Origin: Anaerobacillus alkalilacustris
GTDB lineage: Bacteria; Bacillota; Bacilli; Bacillales; Anaerobacillaceae
Assembly (NCBI RefSeq): GCF_001866005.1
Contig: NZ_MLQR01000017.1
Location: 101-58,952, forward strand
DNA: 58,852 nucleotides
Reading direction: 5' to 3'
In this document: piece by piece, positions 7,988 to 16,700 of the stretch
How positions within the stretch are numbered: position 1 is the first letter of the stretch
How the letters are laid out: each line of letters opens with the position of its first letter
The notes under the pieces: model-generated
Told to the model about the DNA's origin: nothing
The model's database searches: none
What the model saw: the letters and a program-made list of their open reading frames with translations, nothing else
Program-made: the position numbers and the translations under genes

Positions 7988-9115
7988 ATGGAATTAATGA
8001 AGAAAGAAAAGAAAGCGCTTTTAAAACCTATGGAAGAATTGTTCAGTGATTTTTTTCCTTGGTTAGCAGGTCAGTATGACAAGGAAAGTGGTGGATTTTA
8101 CTACGCAGAGAGCTCTAAAAATGTAGAGAACTACTTACCTGATATTGAATCTACTGCCCAAGCATTGAATATTCTTGAAAGGTACCAACTGATTGAACGC
8201 ATGCCAATTGAGATGAAACAAAAGGTAATTACATTTTTACAGCAAAAACAAAACGAAAATACTGGATACTTTCTTGATGATAATCCTAACATGGTCAATG
8301 ATGAAGTAATGGTAGCTAGAGCAATAGGTTATTGTTCAAATAGGTTGATGAAATTTGGTAAGAAACCTTTATATCCATTACCTAAAAAGGATTCATCAGC
8401 ACCCACTTATATGGAATCTACAGAAACCTACAAAGATTGGCTAAGTAACATAGATTTACGTAATAGTTGGAGAGGGTGTGATCGATTAGGAGTATCAGCA
8501 GTGTATTTAGCACAATTGTCTGATGATACACGTCAAGACTATTTAAATGTTGCACTTGACTTTTTTAAGGAAATCCAAGATCCAAAGACAGGTCTATGGG
8601 GAGAAGGCTCAATGTATGTCCGCATATCTGGAACTTTTAAGTTACATACCTTTTACAGTAAGTTTAATATCCCATTACCGAGAAGAGAGAAAATCTATGA
8701 AAGTATTTTAGCTTGTTTAAAAACTGAAACAGCAACTGATATGTGCTATATAAGGAACTCTGTAAATTTATTAGATTATTTGGATCTAAAAATGCCAAAA
8801 TCTGATTTGTTCGACGTTATTAAAATTACGACTGAGAATATGAAGAAACTGAAACGGCTAGATGGGGGCTTTTCTAGAGAAATTGAAAATTCTCCTTCTG
8901 CACCTAATGTTGCCCAAGTGAAACAGGGTGATTATTATCCTGACATGCCAGTGGCAGTTCATTTAAGCCAAGGGCTATATGAAGGAGATATGAATGCCTC
9001 AACTCAAGCAGTGTTAATTCATATGTTATGTTATCGTTTGGCGAATTTAGAATTCGATTATCGACATCCAAATTTTGAAAGTTTTTATTCGATGATTGAC
9101 TCATCGTGGGTATAA
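7988..9115 (+). CDS. Unrecognised protein, probable alpha/alpha-toroid fold
   Basis: 375 residues, soluble, no signal peptide or membrane segment. I cannot assign a known family. Repeated helical units carry glycine-aromatic turns (SGGFYYAE, TGYFLDD, TGLWGEG, DGGFSRE) spaced through the protein, as in alpha/alpha-toroid proteins such as prenyltransferase/terpene-cyclase-like and some polysaccharide lyases and hydrolases. An acidic stretch ENYLPDIESTAQALNIL and the C-terminal GDYYPDMPVAVHLSQ are candidate functional segments. AAGGAG lies 11 bases before the ATG. The stop is 2 bases before the start I choose for the MFS gene, so the two are translationally linked. With kdgF downstream and a uxa-type operator upstream, a role with a uronate-containing glycan is an inference only. 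Confidence 0.6.
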   Translation: MELMKKEKKALLKPMEELFSDFFPWLAGQYDKESGGFYYAESSKNVENYLPDIESTAQALNILERYQLIERMPIEMKQKVITFLQQKQNENTGYFLDDNPNMVNDEVMVARAIGYCSNRLMKFGKKPLYPLPKKDSSAPTYMESTETYKDWLSNIDLRNSWRGCDRLGVSAVYLAQLSDDTRQDYLNVALDFFKEIQDPKTGLWGEGSMYVRISGTFKLHTFYSKFNIPLPRREKIYESILACLKTETATDMCYIRNSVNLLDYLDLKMPKSDLFDVIKITTENMKKLKRLDGGFSREIENSPSAPNVAQVKQGDYYPDMPVAVHLSQGLYEGDMNASTQAVLIHMLCYRLANLEFDYRHPNFESFYSMIDSSWV

Positions 9116-9117
9116 AA

Positions 9118-10359
9118 ATGTGGCATTGGTTACGTGTACCAAAAGAGAAAAGGTTATCAAGGCAAGCGATTATCACTCTGTCTAATCATGGGATTTTTCA
9201 GTTTGGAAACTCATTATCTAATATCTTTGTAAACTTATATTTATGGAGATTAACAAATGATTTATGGATTAACGGTGCTTATAATTTAATTACGCTTTTA
9301 GCAGCACCACTAGCAACAATATTAATTGGTAAAATAGCGAAACAGAAAGACAGATTGATTATTTACCGTTTAGGTATTTTCTTAACAGCGATTTTTTATC
9401 TATGTATTTTACTAGCTATGGAAAGAATGGTTGACTATTTTTACTTGTTTGCTTTATTAAAAGGTGTTTCGACTTCTTTTTATTGGCTTGGGCATTTTAC
9501 ACTTATGTACGATTTCTCCACGAACAATAATCGCCATCGTTATTTAGGCTTTAATATGATTGTTAATAATATTTCCCAGCTAACCGGACCAGCATTAGCG
9601 GGATTAATTATTGGGATTTGGGCTGATTTAACTGGGTATGGAATTGTTTTTGGATTAGCATTTGTGATGTTTTTCGTTGCATCTATCGGAAGTTTACGGA
9701 TGGAGAAGGCCCCGACACATCATAAAACATATTATCTAAAATACACTTTTCAAATGTTACGAAAATATCGAAACTTCTCCCGATCGTTAGCAGGATGGTA
9801 TATTATCGGTTTACCGCAAGGAATAATGATGTATGTGCCTGCAATTTTAATGTTTAATGTATTTGGAAGAGAAGATATTATCGGTCTGATGAATATAGTT
9901 TTCTTTAGTTTAACAATTATGAGTAGTTATTTAGTTTCACGCTATGCTTCAATTGAAAAAACAGGGCTTTATATGCTTTTAGCAGCGATTGGCTTTTCAT
10001 TAGGATCTACTTTACTTTTATGGGAGATTGCAGTATGGTCTGTCGTTATATTTATGGTCATTCATCATGTATTTAACCCGTTACATTCTAACACATATAC
10101 TGCACATTACTATCAAATGATGGATGAACTACCACTAAATAAGAACTTCCGTATTGAATCGATTGTTGTTAGGGAAACTGCAATTAATTTAGGAAGAGCG
10201 ACAAGCGTTATCATAGTTATGTTAACCATTCAAAATGTTTATGCATCATTTTTACCATGGTTATTATTTATTATGATGATTTTACAATTTAATTTACAGT
10301 GGGCGGTTAAGAGAGTAAAAAAAATAGATAGCAAGACAAGTTTAAAACAAGCACGTTAG
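9118..10359 (+). CDS. MFS transporter in kdgF-linked operon
   Basis: About 413 residues with roughly 11-12 predicted membrane segments. It resembles prokaryotic MFS carriers of the multidrug/sugar type (SNIFVNLYLWRLTNDLW at TM1 and GKIAKQKDRLIIYRLG as the loop 2-3 basic motif). I choose ATG 9118, two bases after the toroid stop; an in-frame GTG at 9106 is an alternative. No strong ribosome site is present, which fits translational coupling. The substrate is unknown. Position between the toroid gene and kdgF suggests transport of a uronate or uronate-derived compound. Confidence 0.75.
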   Translation: MWHWLRVPKEKRLSRQAIITLSNHGIFQFGNSLSNIFVNLYLWRLTNDLWINGAYNLITLLAAPLATILIGKIAKQKDRLIIYRLGIFLTAIFYLCILLAMERMVDYFYLFALLKGVSTSFYWLGHFTLMYDFSTNNNRHRYLGFNMIVNNISQLTGPALAGLIIGIWADLTGYGIVFGLAFVMFFVASIGSLRMEKAPTHHKTYYLKYTFQMLRKYRNFSRSLAGWYIIGLPQGIMMYVPAILMFNVFGREDIIGLMNIVFFSLTIMSSYLVSRYASIEKTGLYMLLAAIGFSLGSTLLLWEIAVWSVVIFMVIHHVFNPLHSNTYTAHYYQMMDELPLNKNFRIESIVVRETAINLGRATSVIIVMLTIQNVYASFLPWLLFIMMILQFNLQWAVKRVKKIDSKTSLKQAR

Positions 10360-10383
10360 TAAAAAAATTAGGAGGTTTTATAA

Positions 10384-10701
10384 ATGAGTAATATTGGAAA
10401 ATGGGAGAATGCAGAGCCGGGAGTAAAGAGAAAAATATTTGAACCAGGAAAGTCATTGATGATGATGGAAGTTCACTTTGAACCTGGTGCCCAAGGGTAT
10501 GAACATAGCCATCCTCACGAGCAACTAACATACTGTATTCAAGGGAAAATGGAATTTAAAATTGAAGGAGAAGCTAAAGTTATATCAGCCGGTGAAACAT
10601 TAGTTATTCCTAGTAATGCTAAACATGGTGCTAAAGCCCTTGAAAAATCAATAATTGTTGATGTATTTACACCATTAAGAGAAGATTTACTAAAGGTCTA
10701 A
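10384..10701 (+). CDS. kdgF: KdgF-like cupin (unsaturated uronate linearisation)
   Basis: 105-residue single-domain cupin. The metal-binding motif HSHPHEQLTYCIQG (about 40-53) with a second motif around H79 (PSNAKHGAKAL) and the C-terminal VFTPLREDLL are characteristic of KdgF. This family speeds opening of 4,5-unsaturated monouronates to 5-keto-4-deoxyuronate (DKI), the KduI substrate. AGGAGG lies 8 bases before the ATG and the gene follows the MFS gene by 24 bases. It sits about 24 kb from kduI and kduD. Family recognition is strong; the exact reaction here is inferred. Confidence 0.82.
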   Translation: MSNIGKWENAEPGVKRKIFEPGKSLMMMEVHFEPGAQGYEHSHPHEQLTYCIQGKMEFKIEGEAKVISAGETLVIPSNAKHGAKALEKSIIVDVFTPLREDLLKV

Positions 10702-10774
10702 GCCATAGAGTTAGGAATAATGGTTCGTAAATATTCGCTGGGAAATAAAATTACAATTGTTAGGAGGATTTGAT

Positions 10775-11617
10775 GTGTCTATAGGTATACTAGCGCATTT
10801 ATGTCAAAAAGGTTCTTTTGAAGATGTTGCAAAAAGTGTTGGGGCTTACGGTTTAAACCATGTTCAACTAGCTTTATGGAAAGCATTCAATGATTATGAT
10901 TTCACTAAACCAGGACTGTTAAGCCCAGGACTTGTAAAAAAAATTAAAGGTGAATTTCGAAAAAATGGAGTATCGATTTCGGTTTTAGGGTGTTATTTAC
11001 ATTTGTTTGATCGAGATGAGGAAAAAAGAAGAGTAAATATAGAAAGATTTAAAGAAATTCTTCGTCATGCGAAGTTTTTTGGAGTGCCAACTGTTGCAGT
11101 TGAAGTAGGAAAGCTTCCTAATCATGATTTTAATGATCAAGATTGGCTTAATTTAAAGAATACATTAAATGAATTAGTCGAGGAAGCTGAGAAATGGGGC
11201 GTTTTCATTGGAATTGAGCCTGCTGAGTTTCATATGGTTGATAATGCTATAAAGCTTAAACAGCTTTTAGATGAAGTTTCGTCAACGAATATTGGAGTAG
11301 TACTGGATCCTGGTAATTTAATTACATTAGAAAACATTCATAAACAAGATGAAGTTATTGAAGAAATGTACAGCTTATTAGGTAGTAAAGTGCTTGCATT
11401 TCAAGCAAAGGATTGTCTAGTGAATGAAGCTGGAGAAATGACATGGGTTCCGGTTGGAAAAGGACAATTAAATTATGAATTAATCTTTAAGAAGTTGTTT
11501 GAATATAAGCCACATGTAGACATAATACTTGATGCTGTAAAACCAGAAAATATAGTAGAAACAAAACAATACGTTGAGAAAATGATCAAAGATACAACAA
11601 TGGCTGTAAAAAAATAA
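10775..11617 (+). CDS. Sugar phosphate isomerase/epimerase-like TIM barrel protein
   Basis: About 280 residues of the xylose-isomerase-like TIM-barrel superfamily (IolE/IolI/hydroxypyruvate-isomerase type). Visible elements are GIEPAEFHMV (catalytic Glu strand), GVVLDPGNLI, VLAFQAKDC and a C-terminal IILDAV. These supply the metal-binding Glu, Asp and His typical of the fold. I start at GTG 10775, 7 bases after TAGGAGG; an in-frame TTG at 10757 would lie upstream of that site. Substrate unknown. Its place directly behind kdgF suggests an epimerase or isomerase for a uronate or related acid sugar. Confidence 0.75.
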   Translation: MSIGILAHLCQKGSFEDVAKSVGAYGLNHVQLALWKAFNDYDFTKPGLLSPGLVKKIKGEFRKNGVSISVLGCYLHLFDRDEEKRRVNIERFKEILRHAKFFGVPTVAVEVGKLPNHDFNDQDWLNLKNTLNELVEEAEKWGVFIGIEPAEFHMVDNAIKLKQLLDEVSSTNIGVVLDPGNLITLENIHKQDEVIEEMYSLLGSKVLAFQAKDCLVNEAGEMTWVPVGKGQLNYELIFKKLFEYKPHVDIILDAVKPENIVETKQYVEKMIKDTTMAVKK

Positions 11618-11620
11618 TCA

Positions 11621-11660
11621 AACAAAGGCTTCCCGCTTATTATACGGGGAGCTTTGTTCA
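11621..11660. terminator. Terminator behind the TIM-barrel gene
   Basis: AACAAAG-GCT-CCCG (11621-11635) pairs with CGGGGAGCTTTGTT (11645-11658). The hairpin starts 4 bases after the stop codon at 11617. It could serve both directions, because the next gene converges on it from the minus strand. Confidence 0.75.
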
Positions 11661-11759
11661 TCATAATATTCAAGAAATTATTAGTATATGTTAGGAATTT
11701 ATTGTATCTACTTATAGACAGAGTTAAAAGGTGAAACCAAGTTGAGTGTATGTTAATGA

Positions 11760-12686
11760 TTATGTGATTCTAAAATTATTGTATTGATCGACTAGAAATT
11801 CAACAATTGCTTTACGCATTTCTGCATTTTCTTCATGACCACAATCAAACAGTTTTAAACTCCAATTTCCTGAACTACCTTCATTTACGTAAACTTCTTT
11901 TAATATAGGGTCAATCCGTTCTAAACCAATCGTTGGTATTAGTAAATCATGGATCCCAGCTACACTTAAATGAGGTCTTGGTGAGATTAATGAGTTAATT
12001 TGAGCTGTTGTAAAATGTTGTAGCAATTTTGGAACATAAAAATAAAAACCATGTTTATCTAGACGATCCAATTCAATCAACGCTTGGAAATCTGCTAGTC
12101 CACAAATATCGATGCACCATTTAACTCGAGTGTCTAAAGCTGATAACCACCAAGCCATAATTCCACCCATTGACATACCCATCGTACTTATGTGAGCAGT
12201 ATTAACATCTGAGCGAGTATGTAAATAATCAATAGCTTTAACACTATCAAAAACTCTCATTCCCCATAAAGTTTGCCCATTCCATAGCATTTCTTTATAA
12301 AGGGAGCTTTCTGTACGATAATTTCTTTCACCAAAGCCCCATGCATCAATACAAAGAACCGCATAACCAATTTTCGTTAACTCAATAGCAAAAGATGGCG
12401 ATTCTAAATAACTATTACCAGATATTAATTCATCTTTACCTACATGAAACTTGCCACCATGGGAATGATTAAATAAAATAGTTGGTAGTTTACTATTACC
12501 AGAGTTTAGTGGCTTTACAAAGTATGCAGGAACAGGCTCAATACCATTTAAGTGTAATTGAAGTTTTTCCAGTGTGTAATACCCAAAATCTTCTACTGTT
12601 ATTAACTCACTAGAGATTACATTGCTTTTTTCAGGTAAATCCCCTAATAAAGAAAAAAGTCGTATACGTTGTGCTTGTTTATCCAT
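11760..12686 (-). CDS. Alpha/beta hydrolase, dienelactone-hydrolase/acetyl esterase-like
   Basis: A 308-residue cytoplasmic alpha/beta hydrolase. The oxyanion loop segment is NHSHGGKF, the nucleophile elbow GMSMGG (Ser), the acid AGIHDLLIP (Asp) and the base DCGHEEN (His), so the catalytic triad looks complete. The overall pattern (prodomain, then CIDAWGFGERN) matches the dienelactone hydrolase/acetyl-xylan-esterase-like group. It lies on the opposite strand to its neighbours at the edge of the pectin locus, so it is probably an esterase acting on acylated sugars. The specific ester is not determinable. The divergent gene at 12784 is another hydrolase of a different subfamily. Confidence 0.78.
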   Translation of the reverse strand: MDKQAQRIRLFSLLGDLPEKSNVISSELITVEDFGYYTLEKLQLHLNGIEPVPAYFVKPLNSGNSKLPTILFNHSHGGKFHVGKDELISGNSYLESPSFAIELTKIGYAVLCIDAWGFGERNYRTESSLYKEMLWNGQTLWGMRVFDSVKAIDYLHTRSDVNTAHISTMGMSMGGIMAWWLSALDTRVKWCIDICGLADFQALIELDRLDKHGFYFYVPKLLQHFTTAQINSLISPRPHLSVAGIHDLLIPTIGLERIDPILKEVYVNEGSSGNWSLKLFDCGHEENAEMRKAIVEFLVDQYNNFRIT

Positions 12687-12783
12687 GTTTCACCTCATAG
12701 TAATGTACTTAGGAAAGCTCAGTTTAAGAACACCGCTTATACCATTTATCATAACAAAAAAACTAAGAAATAGGTGATGGAAC

Positions 12784-13575
12784 ATGTCAATTTTATTATG
12801 GCCTGAAGGTGCCCCTTTCAGTAAAGGAAAGAAAGAAGAAGATATTCCGTTGTTAACTCCATTTATTGTTGAAGGAAAAGAAAAAAATGGAGCAATGATT
12901 GTTTGTCCAGGAGGGGGCTATAGCCATCGTGCTAAGCATGAGGGTGCTCCTATTTGTGAATGGTTAAATAGTATTGGAATTTCAGCTTTTCTTCTTGATT
13001 ATCGAGTTTCCCCTAATAACCATCCAGTTCCATTGTTAGATGCTAAACGTGCATTACGATATGTACGATATCATGCTGAAAAATGGGAGATAGATGAAGC
13101 AAAGATTGGCATATTAGGGTTTTCAGCAGGTGGACATCTAGCTGCTACATTAGGGACACAATTTGACTTAGGTGATCCTAATTCAAGCGATCCGATTGAT
13201 AAACAAAGCTGTAAACCTGATGTAATGGTTTTATGCTATCCTGTTATATCATTTGTCGAACATTATCATGAAGGTTCAATTAATATGCTACTTGGTGAAG
13301 AGAGTACCGAAGAAGAGCGGATGTTATTATCAGTAGAAAAACAAGTTACAGAAAATACACCACCAACATTCCTTTGGCATACTGCTGATGATGCATCTGT
13401 CCCAGTGGAAAATAGTTTGGCTCTTTCCAAGTCTCTCAGCAGACATAATGTTCCTTTTGAATTACACATTTTTCAAAATGGAAGACACGGATTAGGGTTG
13501 GCAACTAAAGAAAACCTACATGTTGCTCAATGGACGGACCTTTGTAATAAGTGGTTGAAAAAGCAAGGCTATTGA
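12784..13575 (+). CDS. Alpha/beta hydrolase, acetylesterase-like (BD-FAE/Axe type)
   Basis: 263 residues. The HGG-type loop is CPGGGYSHRAKHEG, the nucleophile elbow GFSAGGHLA, the acid in TADDASVPVENS and the histidine in NGRHGLGLAT. This layout is common to small carbohydrate acetylesterases often found next to GH43 and GH28 genes. No signal peptide, so it should act in the cytoplasm on imported acetylated oligosaccharides. Ribosome site TAGGTGATGG lies before the ATG. It is divergent from the 11760 esterase, and 98 bases between the starts hold their promoters. Confidence 0.78.
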   Translation: MSILLWPEGAPFSKGKKEEDIPLLTPFIVEGKEKNGAMIVCPGGGYSHRAKHEGAPICEWLNSIGISAFLLDYRVSPNNHPVPLLDAKRALRYVRYHAEKWEIDEAKIGILGFSAGGHLAATLGTQFDLGDPNSSDPIDKQSCKPDVMVLCYPVISFVEHYHEGSINMLLGEESTEEERMLLSVEKQVTENTPPTFLWHTADDASVPVENSLALSKSLSRHNVPFELHIFQNGRHGLGLATKENLHVAQWTDLCNKWLKKQGY

Positions 13576-13958
13576 CGGGTAATCATAATCTTCTCTGCGA
13601 ATAATCACATTTATTCACTTATAAAAAGTTGATTATCCTTATCATAAAGAATAATCCTTTTCTCAGATGCGCGAAAACGCTACCAATAAATATTGATTAA
13701 GCCTCAAAAGAATAAAATCTAATTAATAAAAGCAACAAACTCTTATTAGTACTGATCTTTTAATAGGAAAATATATTTTATTTTAATGCAATATAGTGGT
13801 AAATATCGAAGAAAGCGCATTCGTGTAAGGTAATGATTATATACGAAATTGCGTTGGGTTATTTATAGTAAGGATGTACCAACCGAGTTTAAAACTCATC
13901 AATAAACACTTAAGGAGTGATTGAAGAGGGGGTTTAATTAAAGAGATATCCATAATTA

Positions 13959-13972
13959 TGAAAGCGTTATCG
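13959..13972 (+). promoter_or_regulatory. Candidate CRE (CcpA site)
   Basis: TGAAAGCGTTATCG matches the CRE consensus TGWAANCGNTNWCA except for the last base. It lies about 320 bases upstream of the ABC binding-protein gene, where carbon catabolite repression is expected for a pectin importer. Confidence 0.55.
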
Positions 13973-14208
13973 TGATAGGCGACATTTATTGAAGAAGGAT
14001 GAAGGTTGTAAAAAAATACCTTAAGTATTAACATTCTAATTTAATTAATTGAGCTTAAATTTACGGAATGTAGCACATTTTATTCTTGTCTCTTAAATTA
14101 AATGGTAAAAATAGCAAATGGGAACCTTTAGATATTAAGTAAATTCCTTTACTGGAAAAATTAATTAATATCTAACTATTTCAAAATAGTTTATACTATT
14201 AAATGGAA

Positions 14209-14236
14209 TTTACAAATTTTGTTTAATCTTTATGAT
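14209..14236 (+). promoter_or_regulatory. Possible promoter of the binding-protein gene
   Basis: TTTACA (14209-14214), 16 bases, TATGAT (14231-14236). The start point would fall near 14243, giving a leader of about 50 bases. A similar TTTACA...TATGAT pair occurs before the GH105 operon (30410-30436, 15-base spacer), compatible with weak promoters that need the YesS-type activator. Confidence 0.35.
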
Positions 14237-14293
14237 AAACAAACAACCCAATTTGCTAGATTAAGAGAACTAAAAAATTTGGAGGTTGAAAAG

Positions 14294-15835
14294 ATGAAGA
14301 TTTTTAAAAAGAAAAGATTCTTTACTACTTGTGTTGCTCTAACATTAGCAGCAATGTTAACAGCTTGTGGCGGCGGTAATAATGAAAGCGCTTCGAGTAA
14401 TCAGTCAAACAATGATAATAGTGGTGAGGCAATACAAGATGAATCGCCATTCGAAATTTCTATTATGATGAACCTTCATACACCTGAAGTACCAAGTGAT
14501 AGAATTTTAAAAATGGTAGAAGAAAAAACAAACACAATTTTAGATATTCAATTCGTTCCTGATGCTAACTATAATGACCGCTTAAACACAGCTTTCGCAA
14601 CAGGTTCCCTTCCAATGGTTGTTCCAATGAACTTCCAAATGTTTAACCAATTTAAAGATGCGATCCGCGATGAGCAATTTTGGGAAGTTGGAGCATATCT
14701 TGATGAGTTTGAAAACTTAAGTAAATTAAAGCCAGAAATTTTAGATAACACTAGAGTTGATGGAAAGATTTATTCTTTATACCAAGGACGTCCTTTATCT
14801 CGTCAAGGTATTATTTACCGTAAAGACTGGGCAGACAATCTTGGAATTTCAGCTCCAACAACAGTTGAAGAATTCTTTGAAATGGCAAGAGCATTTACTG
14901 AAGACGATCCAAATGGTTCTGGTCAAAAAGATACTTTTGGTGTAACTGACCGTAGTGATTTAGTATATGGTGCATTCAAAACTATCGCTTCTTGGCATGA
15001 GGTACCGAACGATTTTGGTATTAAAGATGGACAAATTTTACCTGAATTTATGTTCCCAGAATATATGGATACTTTAAATTATGTGAGAGATCTACATTCT
15101 AACGGTTATATGAACCAAGACTTCCCTGTAACTAGTAAAAACGACCAACAAGCATTATTCAAAAATGGTACAGCAGGAATTTATGTAGGTTCAATGCCTG
15201 ATTCAAACTCTTTATGGAATGACATTCGAACTCTTAACCCTGATGCAGTTCTTGATGTTCATAACTATGTAGAAGGACCACAGGGTGAGTATGGTATTTG
15301 GTCAATCCCTGGTTTTGGTAGTGTTGTTATGTTCCCTAAATCTTCTATTAAAACAGAAGACGAGTTAAGAAAAGTTTTAGCTTTCTATGATGCAATGATG
15401 ACTCCTGAAATTTCTAACCTTCTTAACCGTGGTATTGAAGGAGAACACTATGAGGTAATCGATGGTGGAGCTAGAGTTCTTGATCAAAATTTATTTGATA
15501 ATGAAGTTAGACCTTATTTATCACTTGAAATTGGTGAACCTGAAACAAATGGTCGTTATGACGCTTACTTCGAATATGACGTTCAAGTAAAAGCTCTTGA
15601 ATTACAAGCTGATAACGAAAACTATTTAATTCGTAACGAAGCGTTAACACTAGATTCAGATACTTTCGTAGTAGATGGCCCTAGATTATATCAAATCATT
15701 GAAGATGCTACAATTAGATTTATCCTTGGTCAAATTGACGAAGCTGGATTTGAAGCAGCGGTTGAAAACTGGAAATCTCAAGGTGGAAACAAAATTATCG
15801 AAGAATTCACTGCTTCATATAACGCTCAAAACTAA
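14294..15835 (+). CDS. ABC-importer solute-binding lipoprotein (LplA/YtcQ type)
   Basis: 513 residues. Signal peptide with basic N-terminus (MKIFKKKRFF), hydrophobic core and lipobox LTAC (Cys about residue 21), followed by a Gly/Asn/Ser-rich linker. The mature part is the long family-1 extracellular binding protein seen with LplB/YtcP permeases, used for complex oligosaccharides such as rhamnogalacturonan fragments. The start is ATG 14294 behind GGAGGTTGAA; the frame is open to 14219 but has no ribosome site there. The gene is closed by its own terminator and lies 865 bases before the permease genes, an unusual separation. No ATPase gene is nearby; such importers often share an MsmX-type ATPase. 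Confidence 0.88.
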   Translation: MKIFKKKRFFTTCVALTLAAMLTACGGGNNESASSNQSNNDNSGEAIQDESPFEISIMMNLHTPEVPSDRILKMVEEKTNTILDIQFVPDANYNDRLNTAFATGSLPMVVPMNFQMFNQFKDAIRDEQFWEVGAYLDEFENLSKLKPEILDNTRVDGKIYSLYQGRPLSRQGIIYRKDWADNLGISAPTTVEEFFEMARAFTEDDPNGSGQKDTFGVTDRSDLVYGAFKTIASWHEVPNDFGIKDGQILPEFMFPEYMDTLNYVRDLHSNGYMNQDFPVTSKNDQQALFKNGTAGIYVGSMPDSNSLWNDIRTLNPDAVLDVHNYVEGPQGEYGIWSIPGFGSVVMFPKSSIKTEDELRKVLAFYDAMMTPEISNLLNRGIEGEHYEVIDGGARVLDQNLFDNEVRPYLSLEIGEPETNGRYDAYFEYDVQVKALELQADNENYLIRNEALTLDSDTFVVDGPRLYQIIEDATIRFILGQIDEAGFEAAVENWKSQGGNKIIEEFTASYNAQN

Positions 15836-15845
15836 TAACAGCTAG

Positions 15846-15882
15846 TAAAAAACTAACTCACAATTGTGGGTTAGTTTTTTTT
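15846..15882 (+). terminator. Terminator of the binding-protein gene
   Basis: AACTAACTCACA (15851-15862) pairs with TGTGGGTTAGTT and is followed by a run of eight T. It starts about 10 bases after the stop codon. Confidence 0.88.
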
Positions 15883-15889
15883 ACATAGT

Positions 15890-15935
15890 CAGAATTTATA
15901 AATTTCTAACTTGGAAACTGTCTAGCGCAAGCGCC
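15890..15935 (+). repeat. Post-terminator repeat, left end only
   Basis: CAGAATTTATAAATTTCTAA then CTTGGAAACTGTCTAGC is identical to the left end of the copies at 44009 and 56717; it then breaks into GCAAGCGCC. It begins directly after the T-run of the terminator. Confidence 0.7.
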
Positions 15936-16255
15936 CTACGAATAGAAAGCTTCATACTGTTTCGTATATGATAAGTCGGCTACTGATTATAATTACTACG
16001 TGAAAGACTATTTTTATAGCTACATACTCTTTATGTTTTGCGATTCCACATATGTTTTCGTAACTAATTCGTTATATAACTATAGATAGAAAAAGTGTCA
16101 TTAGAGTTACCCTATACTCAATTTAGTATATGAGCAAATTATCGTTAGTTAAGGTTTCATTCAGGTCTAGAGGAATAGAAATAATAATCCGATAGACTAA
16201 TCGTAGTCTAGAAGACAAGATCAATCCTAGTTTGCTTAAAATGAATATCGTTGTA

Positions 16256-16311
16256 ACAAAGCTGAACTCCAATCAGTAGAGGGGTTCCTTCATCCCCTAT
16301 TGATTGTTAGT
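16256..16311 (+). repeat. Second repeat family, copy A
   Basis: AAAGCTGAACTCCAATCAGT ... CCTTCATCCCCTATTGATTG. It is the inverted counterpart of 54431-54476, with the same order AAAGCTGAAC, CAATCAGT, CCTTCATCCCC, TGATTG. AATCAGTAGAGGGG and CCCCTATTGATT pair, so the unit can form a hairpin. Confidence 0.6.
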
Positions 16312-16700
16312 TTTACTTATACCACGGGATAAATCCAGAACTGAATTAATTAAAATATATAACAAAAGGAAAGTCTTTATCAATAAGAGAGTATATCTAC
16401 TTACATCTTGAGAAGAAAAATAGTCATTTAAGAGTTAATAGGAAGTATATTTACACCGATTGTTCTAGAAGAAACGACAATAGTTAATTTTAATAAACGT
16501 TATCATTGTTAATTATCATGTTAATAATCAATCTCTCAGTTTATCGTGTAAACCCTTATAAAATAAGGGATGTAAGCACCTTCATAACGTGATGATTATA
16601 GCTGTAATTCAAATAATCGATTAAAGTTGAGTCATGGGAAGCAAACAGGTTTTGAAGTAAAGAGATATGAAAAATATTAGTTTAAGAAAGGTAGATGAAT

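Larger units (their letters stand above)
13576..14293. other. Long leader/intergenic region upstream of the binding protein
   Basis: 718 bases without a credible gene between the acetylesterase and the lipoprotein gene. It contains a candidate CRE (13959-13972) and a weak promoter (14209-14236). The rest is AT-rich sequence with no repeat or hairpin I can defend. A large promoter region fits a gene controlled by both catabolite repression and an AraC-type activator. Confidence 0.5.
15836..16700. other. Long structured intergenic region between binding protein and permeases
   Basis: 865 bases with no credible gene. From left to right it holds a terminator (15846-15882), a truncated copy of repeat family 1 (15890-15935), about 320 bases of unassigned sequence, one copy of a second repeat (16256-16311) and a further 390 bases in which I see no motif beyond a weak CRE-like AATAAACGTTATCA at 16492-16505. 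A separate permease promoter must lie here. Confidence 0.55.

Noticed and set aside
16492..16505. AATAAACGTTATCA as a CRE
   Set aside because: Two mismatches at the first two consensus positions make it too weak to report as a site.
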